This document shows positions 1-9,780 of a stretch of DNA of 64,000 bases, piece after piece. The notes beneath the pieces were generated by a model. That model was not told where the DNA came from, did no database searches, and saw only the letters and a program-made list of their open reading frames with translations. Location: the NCBI GenBank assembly GCA_007449985.2, contig VIIQ02000849.1, positions 99,080 to 163,079 of the forward strand, given 5' to 3'. Source of the DNA: Desmodesmus armatus. Taxonomy: Eukaryota; Chlorophyta; Chlorophyceae; Sphaeropleales; Scenedesmaceae. Position 1 is the stretch's first letter; each line of letters opens with the position of its first letter. The translations under genes were made by a program, and so were the position numbers.

Positions 1-158
1 CACCAGCTGGTGGCCACAAGCAGTGGCAGCCTGCGACGCTTCACCCTTCCCGCACTGCTGGCTTTATCGCTGCGGCCGCATCCTGCTATGTCTAGCCCTG
101 TTGGGGCGGCTGCTGACAGCAGGAACTGTTGCTGTTTGCTTGCCTGCCTTGCCCCCAG
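1..158 (+). other. Probable intron of the ERMP1-like gene
   Basis: This stretch precedes the first exon I can support. It ends in a pyrimidine-rich tract with CCCCCAG at 152-158, a good splice acceptor. The open frames here are short and show no recognisable product. Upstream exons with the peptidase domain should lie outside the window. Confidence 0.4.
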
Positions 159-3100
159 GCACTCCCGCCCATGGAGGGCTTGCGTGTGGTGTTTGCTGCT
201 GCTGGTCGGACGCTGGTCACCCTGCTGATGGTCCTGGGGGTGCCCGCTGCCTTTGGGGTGGTGAGGGCAGTCCTGTCAGGTGGGTGCAGACAGCCGCTTG
301 TGTGGTGTGGCAACGACCTGATTGACGCTGCATCCACAGTATGACAGCAATTCTGCCGCCTAACATACATAGTTTGAAGTTGGGCTAATCATCGTCTGAT
401 GCTACGTTACTGTGATCTGTCATGTGGCTGTCTAAGGCGTGTGGATGCATGACCATTTTCAACGCCTGTGGTTTGGCCGTTCGCCCAGGGTATTGTCACG
501 GACCACCTTCCAAGAAGCATGCACTATGTTCCCCTCAAAACACACACAACTCATGTGGTGACCCATACACCTGATTCAGTGCATCTGTCCAACACAACTG
601 CATTTGAATGCTTGATAATAAAGCCAGCAAGTATTGCCTCTCCATGACCGTCCACTGCTTGCACAGTACTGCAACCACCGACCCCGTCATTTCTTGTAGC
701 CTGCATGCAGCAAATTCCCTATGATATGCTGGTAGGGAAAAAAGATACGCTTACACTGCTTGCTGGCGTCCACCTGTTGTGTGCTGCCTCTGCCCCGCTA
801 GGCACCGCCATGATATGGTTTGCCCACCCAGTGCTGGGCTTTGCCATGTACTTCCCCTTTGCAGCAGCCATGCTGCTACTGCCCTGGTCACATGTTGACT
901 ACAGCGAAGGCAAGAACATGCAGCTGCTGCCCTACCACACGCTGGGGGCTGCTCTGTTCAACAGCGCAGTGGCAGCTGCCCTGACGCAGCTGGGTGCTGG
1001 CACCGCCATGGTGTTTGCCATGTGGGGCGCTGCAGGCGTGCTGGTGGCACTCTGCTTGTTTCAGGTGAGGCAACAGCCCACCCACCCCCCACATCCGTCC
1101 CGTTATCGCTCTTTCCTTTTTTCTCTCCACCTTCCTCACCCTTCACACATGCACTCGGCATGGTAGCTAATAAATCAGTGGTTTGCTCGCATCATGCCCC
1201 CCCAAGAGCTGGCATGATGTGGCAATGCACAGTCTTAGCTGGCCCACTGGCAGGTCCACTGTTTCATACTACAATCTGGGATTGGTCAAGGCCAGTTAGC
1301 ACAAAGACCGTGCATGCACTGGTTTGACTTAACGGCGCCGGCGTCATGTATTTGGTATCATGTAGTCGGGTGGGTCATGGTGCTGAGCCACCAATCATCC
1401 AGTGGCAATGCCTGCTTGTCCAACCCGCTGTGCCCGCTGATGTCCTTGCTTGGCTCCAGGGTGTGAGCTATGCTAGCATTGTTGGTGCACTGGCATCTGC
1501 AACGTGGCCCATCTACACCTGGTGAGTTTGTCCTGACCCTGCGCTCCTGGAATACAGCATGGCAACAGTGCTGCATTGCACTGCATCGCGCTGCACTGCA
1601 GTGCAACTGTCATCAACAAGCACAGCAATGCCCGCCAACATACTCTGAAAGCACGGCAGCATACTCTGCCTACGCATTCCATTTTGACAGGGTGTAGCCA
1701 GCCGGGGCCCTATGTTGTGCTGATTGTAGCACATGCAGCCGCCAAGGAACCAGCGGTGCCACCAACCACTGATATGGGCAAGTGATCATGCCTCACAACA
1801 GACTGCATCCCGCTATTGTCGTGAAGCAACCCCCATGTGTCCATATTGTCTGTTTGTGTCGCCACAGCTGCGAGACCGCGCTGGTGCTGTCCATTGTGAT
1901 GATGAGCCGCATGAGCCTCACAGGGCACGTCTTTGTGGGCCTGGGTGATGCCATCGTGGGGCTGCTGCTGGGCCTAGGAGCCCTCAGTGTGACTGGGGGC
2001 ACAGTGCTGCCTCTGACACAGGCCCTGCTAGGCAAAGGCAACAGCAGGCGGCTGGCAGCGGCTTTCATGGCAATGGGAGTGGTGGTGGCGGTGGGCTGCA
2101 GTGTGGGGGGCATCTTCCCCTATTCAGGTGAGTGTTGGGGGTCCTGCACACACCCTGCACCCCTCTGCCTCGTCACTTGCCCTGGGTCTGTATTGCCCCA
2201 ACTGTCCATCTTGCTTTGAGGCCTCCTTCATATGCCTTCTGCCCTTACAGCCAAAAACTTCCCTTTCTCTCGCATCCATGTCAAGAAATTGGCGAATGAA
2301 GATTGGATGTCTTCCATCCTGTCCTTCACATGCCCCCAACCCTTCCACTGCTGCCCCCACCCCCTTTGTTGGACCCCCAGCCTCCATGCCGAAGCGTCTG
2401 ATGCTGGCGCGGCTGCACTACGTTGAGGCAGAGGGAGACGCTGCCGCACCGGCTGTGCGCATCGCCAACAGCAGCTGGATGGTGGCTGGGGCCGACAGCA
2501 ACTCCGTAGGCTGGTTTACACCTGCTCTTGGGTTTGACGCCAAACATGCCACGGTGAGTGTTGGGGATGCGCGTAATCAGCAGAGCTTGCTTGGTACACA
2601 GCCTCCCAGCACCAAGCATGCCGACTGCATTGCTTTGTAGACCAAGCACAGCCACCCTTTGCCTTTCAGTCTTGTCCCAACTCGCACCCCTTGCTGGGGG
2701 TTGCCTGAAGGTTATCCTCCCTTGTCGTGCAAGCGGAAGTCCTGCTGCGCTCGTTCCTGCAATTTCAGCAGTGCGGAAAAGCTGCTTGCAATTGTGACAC
2801 ACCTCTCCTTCTCACGTCCACGCTCCGTGTCATGACGTGTCATGCTGTGCTTCATCCCCAGGTCCCCACTGGCGATGAGTTGATGCTGGTTTTCCCAGTC
2901 AGCAAGCTGCTAGATGTGCTCAAGTTCCCAGACAGCCCCAGCTCCCCAACGCCCCAGCATGACCCCGACACCATCCCATACGTCAAGCTCCTGCACAAGC
3001 CCACGAGAAACTCGGCTGGCGATGCTGTGGTCGATCATAATTTTGACGCACCAGCCGGCAGCACCAGGGTTCATATAGAAATAGTTGTTCCTAAACCCTG

Positions 3101-3536
3101 CTGGGGTACACTGAAGCTCGTCGGCCAGGGGGGCAGGTCTATCACTGGGTGGTCCATAAAGGACGGGGAGTGGCGGGATGCGGGCAGCTTCTTGTCAAAG
3201 CAGCACAGCGGCTCGGGCAGTGTGATGGTGGGGTCGACAGCACACAGCAGCGGGTCTGTCGGGGCGGGCAATAACACGGTGTCATCACTCATAGTGAAGT
3301 TCACGAATGAACACCAGCAGGAGCCGCTGCGTTGGCCTGTCACCCTGACATTGACAGACACAGATAGCAGCCAGCCGCAGCAGCAAGGTATGGATGCATC
3401 AGTTGGGTTGAGAGTTGAGTTGCATGTTGGGTACATTGAAGAGACACCTGAGCTTGTTGCTGTAGAGCAGCGCATGCCAGCCTGGTCAACACTGTCGTAC
3501 CGCGCAACCATCTTCATTGGTCACTGGGACTACTGA
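159..3536 (+). CDS. ERMP1-like protein (M28 family), C-terminal membrane half, six exons, 5' partial
   Basis: Likely the C-terminal ~551 residues of an endoplasmic reticulum metallopeptidase 1 homologue. Proposed exons are 159-279, 700-1064, 1460-1521, 1868-2127, 2381-2553 and 2862-3536. All junctions are GT-AG and the phases agree (1,0,2,1,0), giving 1656 nt ending in TGA. Exons 1-4 encode several hydrophobic helices, including MIWFAHPVLGFAMYFPF, which resembles the WYAHP...LY..P helix of ERMP1 proteins. After FPYS comes PKRLMLARLHYVEAEG and then a soluble, beta-rich ~280-residue tail, the layout of ERMP1 C-termini. In characterised members the N-terminal zinc peptidase domain faces the ER lumen; that part is absent here, so catalysis cannot be judged. 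An alternative exon-5 acceptor at 2250 also keeps phase but fits the family less well. The family call rests on remembered motif layout, not a search. Confidence 0.68.
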
Positions 3537-4980
3537 CTGTGTTTGCCTGGGGATGAGGGTGGAGAGTGACGGGGCAAGGCTGTACAGTTGACTGTGCAGT
3601 TGACAGTCTGTTGGCGTATTGATGCTGCTGTGTCCTGCTGCTTGTGCGGCTGGGTCGCACGTGACGTATGCGTGCTGCAAAATGCATGCCTGGTTTTGGT
3701 TTTGTGGTAGGTAAATTTGATGTGTGCAGGACGCGATGCATTGGGCCTATCAGGCCTGTTGGCAGCTGATGCAGCCGCAGAGCTTTGAGGTTTGAGCGGA
3801 GTGTGACTGCTGGCTCCTTGATTGATCAGGGCAAAGGAAGCAGCAGGCGATCTGGGGCCGCAGTATAGGGACGGGGGGCAGGGGGGATGCCAGAGGGTCC
3901 AGACTGCTGGCTTTTGATGCTCAACCAGGGCTGTAAGTTTTTCCATCATGATAGCCCCCATGTCAACTGGTGCGACTTGCAGCGGCTTGCTGCAGGAGAC
4001 TTGATTGCCTTAGCCCTGGAAATTTCACCATCTTTTTGGGGGGCGGGGGTGAAGAAGTATGGAGGGAGAGCGTCAGTAGCAGCGTGTTTGAGAGTTGATC
4101 ACAAGCATCACCGCCAGGCCAGACCATTGGCGAAGCAACATAGAAAGGAAGGCAATACAGGCGTGTGGCAATCGCATGTTGTAGCCTCAGCGCCTGGTGG
4201 GCCACTTTTTGTCAGTGCCTGAATCCAAAAATCTATCTGAGGTGCTGTCCTGTCAACTGAGCTAATATGCTGGCTTTCAGTCTTGGCTCACCTATTAGTT
4301 TGATGTGACAGGGTCCAGGCAAGCGTTTGTGGGTTTGGGTTTCTTCTTCGGCGTACTAATCCTCCTTGGGCGTACCAGCAAGGAGGCAGACACCTGTTTT
4401 GGCTGTCAAAGGCCTTGCGGCACGATCCAAGCTATTCCATCATGAGTCACTCCATCAGCTTGTTGTGAGCAACCTGTTCAACCGTGCCGCCCAGCGGAGG
4501 AGAGGCGCTGCTTTTGGGCACAACAAAAGCTACTAGTCCTTTGCCGTGGCACCCCTGCCAGTCAGCTACTGAGTAACAGCCAGCACATGAACACTGACAG
4601 CAACAGTGAGACTGGGCAGGGGAGGTTCGGCGGTCGTGCCTCTGAATCTTACTAACGGCGAACTGCTGCTGTCAGGCCTGTGTTGTGACACCAGCCGAAG
4701 CGCCCTCTCTGGCTACAGCCAGCTGGCAGCCTGCCCATGCAGGCGTGACGAGCTGCACGTGGACTGTGTAACGTAAACATCGCATTTAACACAGCTGAGC
4801 TCTTGGCAACAGCCTCCAGGACTTGAGGCCCTGCGCACATCGTTCCATCTCCGCGGGTGAGCTGGTGCGACACGGCCTGCGGCCCACGCTGCCAATGCAG
4901 AACCATAGCAATAACCAATGTAAACGCTTAACAAAGGGGTTATCCGAATGACCGCGCCATTCCAGTATGTCGGATGAGGG
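3537..4980 (+). other. 3' UTR of the ERMP1-like gene and intergenic sequence
   Basis: A TGTAA motif at 3932-3936, about 400 nt after the stop codon, is a plausible chlorophyte polyadenylation signal. The rest (about 3960-4980) shows no ORF with recognisable domains and no repeat related to the elements elsewhere in the window. Confidence 0.4.
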
Positions 4981-5006
4981 CCGGTTTTGGGCCCTGGCAA
5001 TTGCCG

Positions 5007-5014
5007 TACATATA
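5007..5014 (+). promoter_or_regulatory. TATA-like element upstream of the His/Gly-rich protein gene
   Basis: TACATATAG lies about 115 nt before the proposed 5'UTR splice donor and about 370 nt before the start codon. The spacing suits a transcript that begins near 5040. This is assigned by motif and position only. Confidence 0.3.
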
Positions 5015-5130
5015 GCGGGTCTGCACAGCCCAGCTTTACCACCGCCTGCTCAACTATCCCAAGCATTGCAAAGAAATCGTCTCGACAGCTCGCCCAGCCC
5101 CGCAGCACCGGTCAAACCTTCAAGCTCAAG

Positions 5131-5357
5131 GTGAGCGGAGTGTCCAAAGGCTCACAGCAGCAGCAGGACTGCGATTTGCAGCGAATCTGCAGTTGATTCG
5201 CCAGGACACAATCGAGACGGTCGCATGGCAGCGCTCAGCATGCAAGTGGTGTTATAACGGTTGGCTGGCCTTTGGGTACAACTTGCTTGAGTGCACCTGA
5301 CGGTTGTTTCTGTTTCTGTCTTTGCTGTCTTTGCCCCCACCCTGCTTCCTCCCTCAG
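5131..5357 (+). other. 5'UTR intron of the His/Gly-rich protein gene
   Basis: The donor AAG|GTGAGC at 5131 and the acceptor CCCTCAG at 5351-5357 bound a 227-nt intron with a pyrimidine-rich end. It lies 21 nt before the start codon at 5379. Without it the upstream leader contains several short out-of-frame ATGs. Confidence 0.45.
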
Positions 5358-5378
5358 GTTTCTCTGTCTGTCCTTGCC

Positions 5379-5695
5379 ATGGCTCCCAAGGCCACCACCG
5401 TCCTCTTTGTCATTGCCCTGCTGGGCATGCTGGCTGTCTGTGCCTGCCTGGCTGACCCCCTGGCACAGGATGGTGCTGGGGCCTCAGCCCGCCAGCTGCT
5501 CAACCGCCATCACAAGGGGGCCACCACAAGAAGCACGGTGGCCACCACGGTGGACACCACGGTGGACACCACGGTGGGCACCACGGTGGCCACCACTGGT
5601 ACTGCTACTACCATGGCCACCGCTACAACCCCTACTCCTTCCACCACGGCCACTACTGCTGCCACGGCGGCAAGTGGTCCGGCCACAAGTGCTGA
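5379..5695 (+). CDS. Small secreted His/Gly-rich protein, with a 1-nt frameshift
   Basis: The ATG at 5379 opens a clear signal peptide: MAPKATTV followed by a ~15-residue hydrophobic core and an Ala/Cys-rich cleavage region. The annotated frame then becomes Thr-rich and runs to 5708. If one G is missing from the G5 run at 5516-5520, the frame starting at 5522 gives repeated HHGG units. These lead into an aromatic/Cys-rich tail with HHWYCYYHGHRY and CCHGGKW, ending at TGA 5693-5695 (~105 residues). Codons in that frame end almost entirely in C or G (TAC, TGC, CAC, AAG), as expected for real coding sequence. Codons in the Thr-rich frame are rich in ACT, GCT and CCT. I therefore favour the His/Gly frame. 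Function is unknown; metal binding or an extracellular-matrix role is conceivable from the His clusters but unproven. Confidence 0.6.
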
Positions 5696-5708
5696 TGACC
5701 GGGTCTGA

Positions 5709-6102
5709 TCAGCTAGGCAGCATGCTCAGGCTGCGGCTGGTGCTTGTCGCAACATGACAACGGCAGCCCATGCATTACAACATGCAGGATCTGTGCGTTG
5801 CGTTGAATCAAGCAGAGTTGTCAGGCGGTGGATGTTGAATAGGGAATCTAGTTGTCAATGAGGTTGTTCATGCGCTGCTCATGTCCTGTCAGCTGTCTCT
5901 CACCCAATGTACGAGTGTTGTGGCTGGCAATCAGTGTAGGCAGTGAAGTTGTGGTTGTCCAGCAAACTGGCACAACAGTCTGAGTGCAGTGCTGTCCTGG
6001 CACAAAGTTGAATCAGGTGGCAGCTGCCATGCTGATAGTTGCTGCATTGTGTGGTTGAAGCTCGATCCGACCTTGTGACCAAGAAGGCATAAGGGAGGTT
6101 GA
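5709..6102. other. 3' flank of the small secreted gene, no gene seen
   Basis: This is presumed 3'UTR and intergenic sequence. A TGTAA at 6115-6119 could serve as a polyadenylation signal, but it lies inside the short repeat that follows. No ORF here is convincing. Confidence 0.3.
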
Positions 6103-6205
6103 TGCCAGTCACGGTGTAACATCAGTGCTTGGACGGTGACATCAGTGCTTGGACGGTGTAACATCAGTGCTTGGACTGTGAGTGCCAGTCACGGTGTAAC
6201 ATCAG
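6103..6205 (+). repeat. Short tandem repeat
   Basis: ATCAGTGCTTGGAC recurs three times at 20-24-nt spacing. The block is bounded by two copies of GCCAGTCACGGTGTAACATC, at about 6104 and 6185. The repeat ends exactly where the minus-strand LINE fragment begins, so it may mark that junction. Confidence 0.6.
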
Positions 6206-6267
6206 CCGCAGCCGCAGCCGCAGCCCGGCTGCGGCTGCTGTTGCGGCTGCCCATCCCCACCCTGCAC

Positions 6268-6298
<31 letters not shown>

Positions 6299-7553
6299 AG
6301 CAGCAGCTGTGATCCTCCATTCCCGCCCTGCCCCTTGCTGTTGCTGCTGAGACTGCAGTGCTCCCGCCTGGCCCGGCTGCTGCTGCTGCTGCTGGGGCGC
6401 CAGCCGGCACTGCTGCTGCGGACAGCAGCATTGCAGCAGCTCCTGCATGTTAGTGGCAGCATATACCCTACTATCCCCAACCCTGACGGCGGCATGAAGC
6501 ATCTGCCATCCAAACACCCGCAGCGGCCGTGGCAGGCGCTTGTAAGCGGCCCGACGGTACGCTTTTCCCCACGCTGAGTCGGCGTCTGTAGCGGGCTGCA
6601 AGCCCGTGGCCAAGGGTTCCTCCGTGTCATCCACGGTTGGAGTGGTGACATGCTGTAGGTCCTGCTGCTGCCGCCAAGCTGTTGGCTGTGACCCTGCTGC
6701 TGTAGCAGCCCTGTCTGCAACCCGCTGCAGGACATGCTGCCGGGCTGGGCTGTCATGCATCCACGTAGCATCATATGCTTCCATCTGGTCAGCAGTAGTG
6801 ATGCGGTGGCGGCTGCTGCTGCTGCTGCTGTTACCTGTGCTGAAGCAACTCTGCAGCATCTCTGCAAAGCTGCGCTTGTGCTTCGCTTCCAGCTGTTGCA
6901 AACCTGTGCTGGGCGCCGGGTTGCCTTCGCTGTCCCGCCACAGCCGAGGTCACACCCCCCTGTCCAGGACCCACCCAGGCTGCGACCTGCACTTGAGCTG
7001 CACCAGCCTGCGTGTGACGGCCCTAACTGAATACTGCACGGAAAAAAAAATACTGCACGACCCCCGTGTTCGGCCCAATGCCCCACACATTGGGATCAAC
7101 CTGAACCTCAGGCCACCGCCCCACCAGGTAGTAGGCCTCAAGGGGCTCCCGCTGTGTGGCCTCTGACTGCTGCTGCTGCCTGTGCTTCCCGCGTGGGCCG
7201 CCCAGTGGAGCAAACACCACGCAACAAGGAGCAAACACCTCACCTTGCGGCACGTCAGGCGCTTTGTTGAGGTAGCGGAGGCTGCCATCTGGCTGCACCT
7301 GATACCACTGCTGCCGGTCCTCCATCCCCTGCCACACCCACCTGTCCCCTGAGTCCACTTCCCACTGTGACTGCTGCTGCAGCGACGGCTGCCGCTGCTG
7401 CTGCTGCTGCTGCTGATCTGCAGGCGGCTGGAGAGCCTGCTGCCATGCCGTCGGCAGCACGAGGCCATCCACCGCTGGCTGAAAGGACAAGCCTCGCTCG
7501 GCCACCTGCCCAAGGGTTGCGTCTGTCGAGCGAGGCTGCACACTGCTGGGTAG
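6205..7553 (-). mobile_element. LINE B-like fragment: ORF2 C-terminal region (broken)
   Basis: Read on the minus strand, three frames together match the ORF2 C-terminal region of the LINE B copy at 60.1-63.3 kb. Shared stretches include VGRWPEVQVDPNVWGIGP, LEAKHKRSFAEM and RPLRVFGWQMLHAAVRVG, followed by a Gln-rich tract. The endonuclease and RT domains are missing, and the fragment stops inside the Gln-rich tract at 6205. Frameshifts separate the frames, one of them caused by the 9-bp micro-insertion at 7041-7049. The 5' side is interrupted by a SINE at 7554. It is a dead fragment. Confidence 0.85.
7031..7059 (-). mobile_element. 9-bp poly(A) micro-insertion with 10-bp target duplication
   Basis: ATACTGCACG (7031-7040) is repeated at 7050-7059 around the insert GAAAAAAAA. 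The related LINE B copy has the uninterrupted site near 62270, which supports the empty-site state. Confidence 0.75.
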
Positions 7554-7958
7554 TTTTTTTTTCCAGGGTAGGCTTGTTACATGAGCGGAGTCAAGCAACC
7601 ACTGCCACCCCTCATTGGCTCTTGCAGGAGAATGGCGCAACCTGACAATCGCCACCCTTTGAGGGGGCACCACCACCCTCACCACATGATTATATGAGCG
7701 GCGCTTGTGCAGCGCAGCCTGCACGAAGCAGACACCTGGGCTCAACCATGCACCTGCTTTAACGTCTAAGTCTGCTACTATCAAAGCCTCCAGCACTAAC
7801 CCAACTACTAACCATGCCAACTATCAAGTCGCTGCTGTGGGCGGACCAGTCGCCTCCTGCTGCCTCCTAAGTCTTCTACCAACTAGCACCAAGGCGTAAG
7901 ACGCTGCTGTGGGCTGCAACAGACACATTCTGCCGCTACCTCCTGCTGCCGGTGTGGC
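7554..7958 (-). mobile_element. tRNA-derived SINE, copy 1 (5'-truncated)
   Basis: The T run at 7554-7562 is the complement of the poly(A) tail. Next comes CCAGGGTAGGC, the LINE-like 3' tail, then the SINE body. It matches the copies at 14.84 kb and 53.44 kb but stops in the T-arm of the tRNA-like head at about 7958, so the A and B boxes are lost. It sits between LINE B-like sequence and a fragment of the putative LINE C 3'UTR. Confidence 0.8.
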
Positions 7959-8121
7959 GGGCTGGTGTGCGAGTTAATTTTGTGAGGCATGCACTTGTAG
8001 GGCTGGTTTTGCATGGACGGCTGTGTGTTGGCTCGAGCGCACGCTCGCCAACTGGCATGCTGTGGAGTTTTGGTGTGGCACGGTGCGTGGACTGTTTGTG
8101 CCTGATTAGCTGTGTGCATGC
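7959..8121 (+). repeat. Fragment paralogous to the putative LINE C 3'UTR
   Basis: This is a near-identical direct repeat of 14634-14760 plus 15316-15373, with shared landmarks GTGTGCGAGTTAAT and GGCTCGAGCGCACGCTCGCC. It provides an uninterrupted version of the site where SINE copy 2 inserted. Confidence 0.75.
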
Positions 8122-8536
8122 AAATAGTGTCTTCAAGCGTACCAACATGCACCCCAATTGAGTCAGTGTGCGGCGCGTAGCGTCGGGGCTGCCGCGTGAT
8201 GGTGCGCAGCGGTGGTGGTGCGCAAAAAACATAATTTTATTTCGGAGTGAGCAAGTTACAAGAGCGAAGTCAAGCAACAGAATCCACCCCTCAAAGCTCA
8301 GGCAAGAGGATGGCGCAACCTGGCAGGCACCACCCTGTGAGGGCGCAAGCCAACACCCCCAGCACATCTGGTGGGCTCTGATGAAAGACAAAAATAGTGT
8401 CTTCAAGCGTACCAACATGCACCCCAATTGAGTCAGTGTGCGGCGCGTAGCGTCGGGTTGATGTCGGCGGCTGCCGCGTGATGGTGCGCAGCGGTGGTGG
8501 TGCGCAAAAATCATCTGGTGGGCTCTGATAAAAGTC
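8122..8536 (-). repeat. Satellite monomers (about two), interrupted by a LINE B tail
   Basis: Two diverged or partial copies of the 147-bp satellite (landmarks GTGTCTTCAAGCGTACC and TGGTGGGCTCTGATGAAAG) lie far from the main arrays. A 5'-truncated minus-strand LINE B tail at about 8233-8364 interrupts the first. Confidence 0.8.
8233..8364 (-). mobile_element. LINE B 3' tail, 5'-truncated insertion
   Basis: The sequence begins ATAATTTTATTTCGGAGTGAGCAAG (imperfect T-rich end) and carries the complement of the conserved LINE B 3' terminus, down to GGCGCAAGCC. It lies inside a satellite monomer. Confidence 0.7.
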
Positions 8537-9348
8537 TTTTTTTTTTTTTGAAGTGATCAGTTACATTGGGCGGGACCAAGCAACCGGTGGTTCACTCCAT
8601 AAAAAGATCCAGCGGGAGGCATTGCAGCATCTCCTGACACCCTGCTGTTTCCCAGCTGCTCATGCACGATGTCAACGTCCCCGTACCCCGCTGCCTCCAG
8701 CAGGCACTCCATGAAGCCCTGCCGCGTGAACTGAAGTGGCGGGTTTGCTATGACCACCCGCACGCTGTTAGCTGGCTGTGCCACTGTGGCCCAGCTGACC
8801 GGCACTCTGTACTGCCCCACCTTGACGGAGCCGCTGCTAACACACTGCTGTGCCGCTGCAACCGCTGCGTCTGCAGCATGCAGCAGCACATCCACAAAGC
8901 CGTCCCTGCCGCTGGCCTCTGCTTTGCTGCAGGTTCTGTGGCACTGCGCGTGCTGCAGGAGGCTGCTGCAGTCAGGGTCCTCCCCCAGCTGTTGGCCGCC
9001 CTGGAAGAAGGCGGTGCCCAGCGCCTTGAAGCGCTGCGGGCAGTCCCGCAGCCTGCACTGCGGTGCTGATTGGTTGAAGTGGAACCGAACGCTGATAGTG
9101 GCTGCACCACGGATGGCAGGGGGTTCTGCTGTCAGAGGTGGAGACTCCTGCAGCTCAGAATACGACATCAGCTGCCAAGGTGAGGCCTCCCACCAGCCTC
9201 CTGGGGCTGGTGGGGCTGGTGGGGCTGGTGGGGCTGTTGGAGTGGGGCCCCATGCCCGCTGCTGCACATACTGCTGCTGGTGCGGCAGCCACTGCTGCTG
9301 CCGCGTGCTGCTGAACGACTGCATGCTAATGTGATGTTTGAGACCCAA
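8537..9348 (-). mobile_element. LINE C-type element fragment: ORF1-like region joined to the LINE C tail
   Basis: On the minus strand a single 263-codon frame runs 9348-8557. Residues ~175-240 (YRVPVSWATVAQPANSV, then FMECLLEAAG) align with the ORF1 of LINE A (VPVSWAHTTQPAGSVVV, TLLEAAG). The frame runs straight into the tail GGATCTTTTTATGGAGTG...GATCACTTC and poly(A) (T run 8537-8549). An ORF1 fused to a 3' tail with no ORF2 suggests an internally deleted LINE. The N-terminal region is Pro/Gln-rich. Insertion is into satellite on the left. Confidence 0.7.
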
Positions 9349-9780
9349 GTGCTAGTCCGGAAACAGCCCGGCAGTGAGCCAGGATACCGTTACTGTTGCT
9401 GTTACTGTTGAGTGTTCTGCCATGCATTCCACAAGCACATGCATGCTCTCCGAACCTGCTCACGACGTTTTCCACATATCCTTTAGACTATCAACAAGCG
9501 CTGAAGCCTCCATGCAGCTCCTGGCACCCAAACGCTGTGCTGGCTCGTGCGATGCTGTTGCTGTTCCGTTCCAAGCCCACATGGCACGCCAGGTGCTCGG
9601 AGATGGTGCGAAATGAAGGTACGATCATGTACATAACGAATCTCTTATCAATAGAGAGCGTCGTGGACTTCCATCACGAACTGCTGTTTCTCCTGCGTTG
9701 TGAGAACTGAGAACACTTAGAACACTAAGAACACTTAGTTGTACAAGATCAATGTCTTCGATGCCACCTAGTGCCGCACT
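9349..9780. other. No gene recognised
   Basis: Sequence between two element fragments, with short imperfect direct repeats near 9705-9745 (GAACACTTAG). I see no coding signal and no relation to the other repeats. Confidence 0.3.

Noticed and set aside
2232..2426. Alternative ERMP1 exon 5 starting at 2251
   Set aside because: It keeps phase but gives sequence unlike the family, whereas the acceptor at 2380 gives FPYS followed by PKRLMLARLHYVE, which fits. Kept only as an alternative.
3887..5108. Short ORFs in the 3.9-5.1 kb intergenic region
   Set aside because: No domains, and no codon-bias or splice support; they overlap on both strands.
6242..6440. Pathogenic-type CAG/CTG expansion or stand-alone microsatellites in several places
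   Set aside because: The runs are the poly-Gln-rich tracts of LINE ORF2/ORF1 in different orientations, not independent loci.
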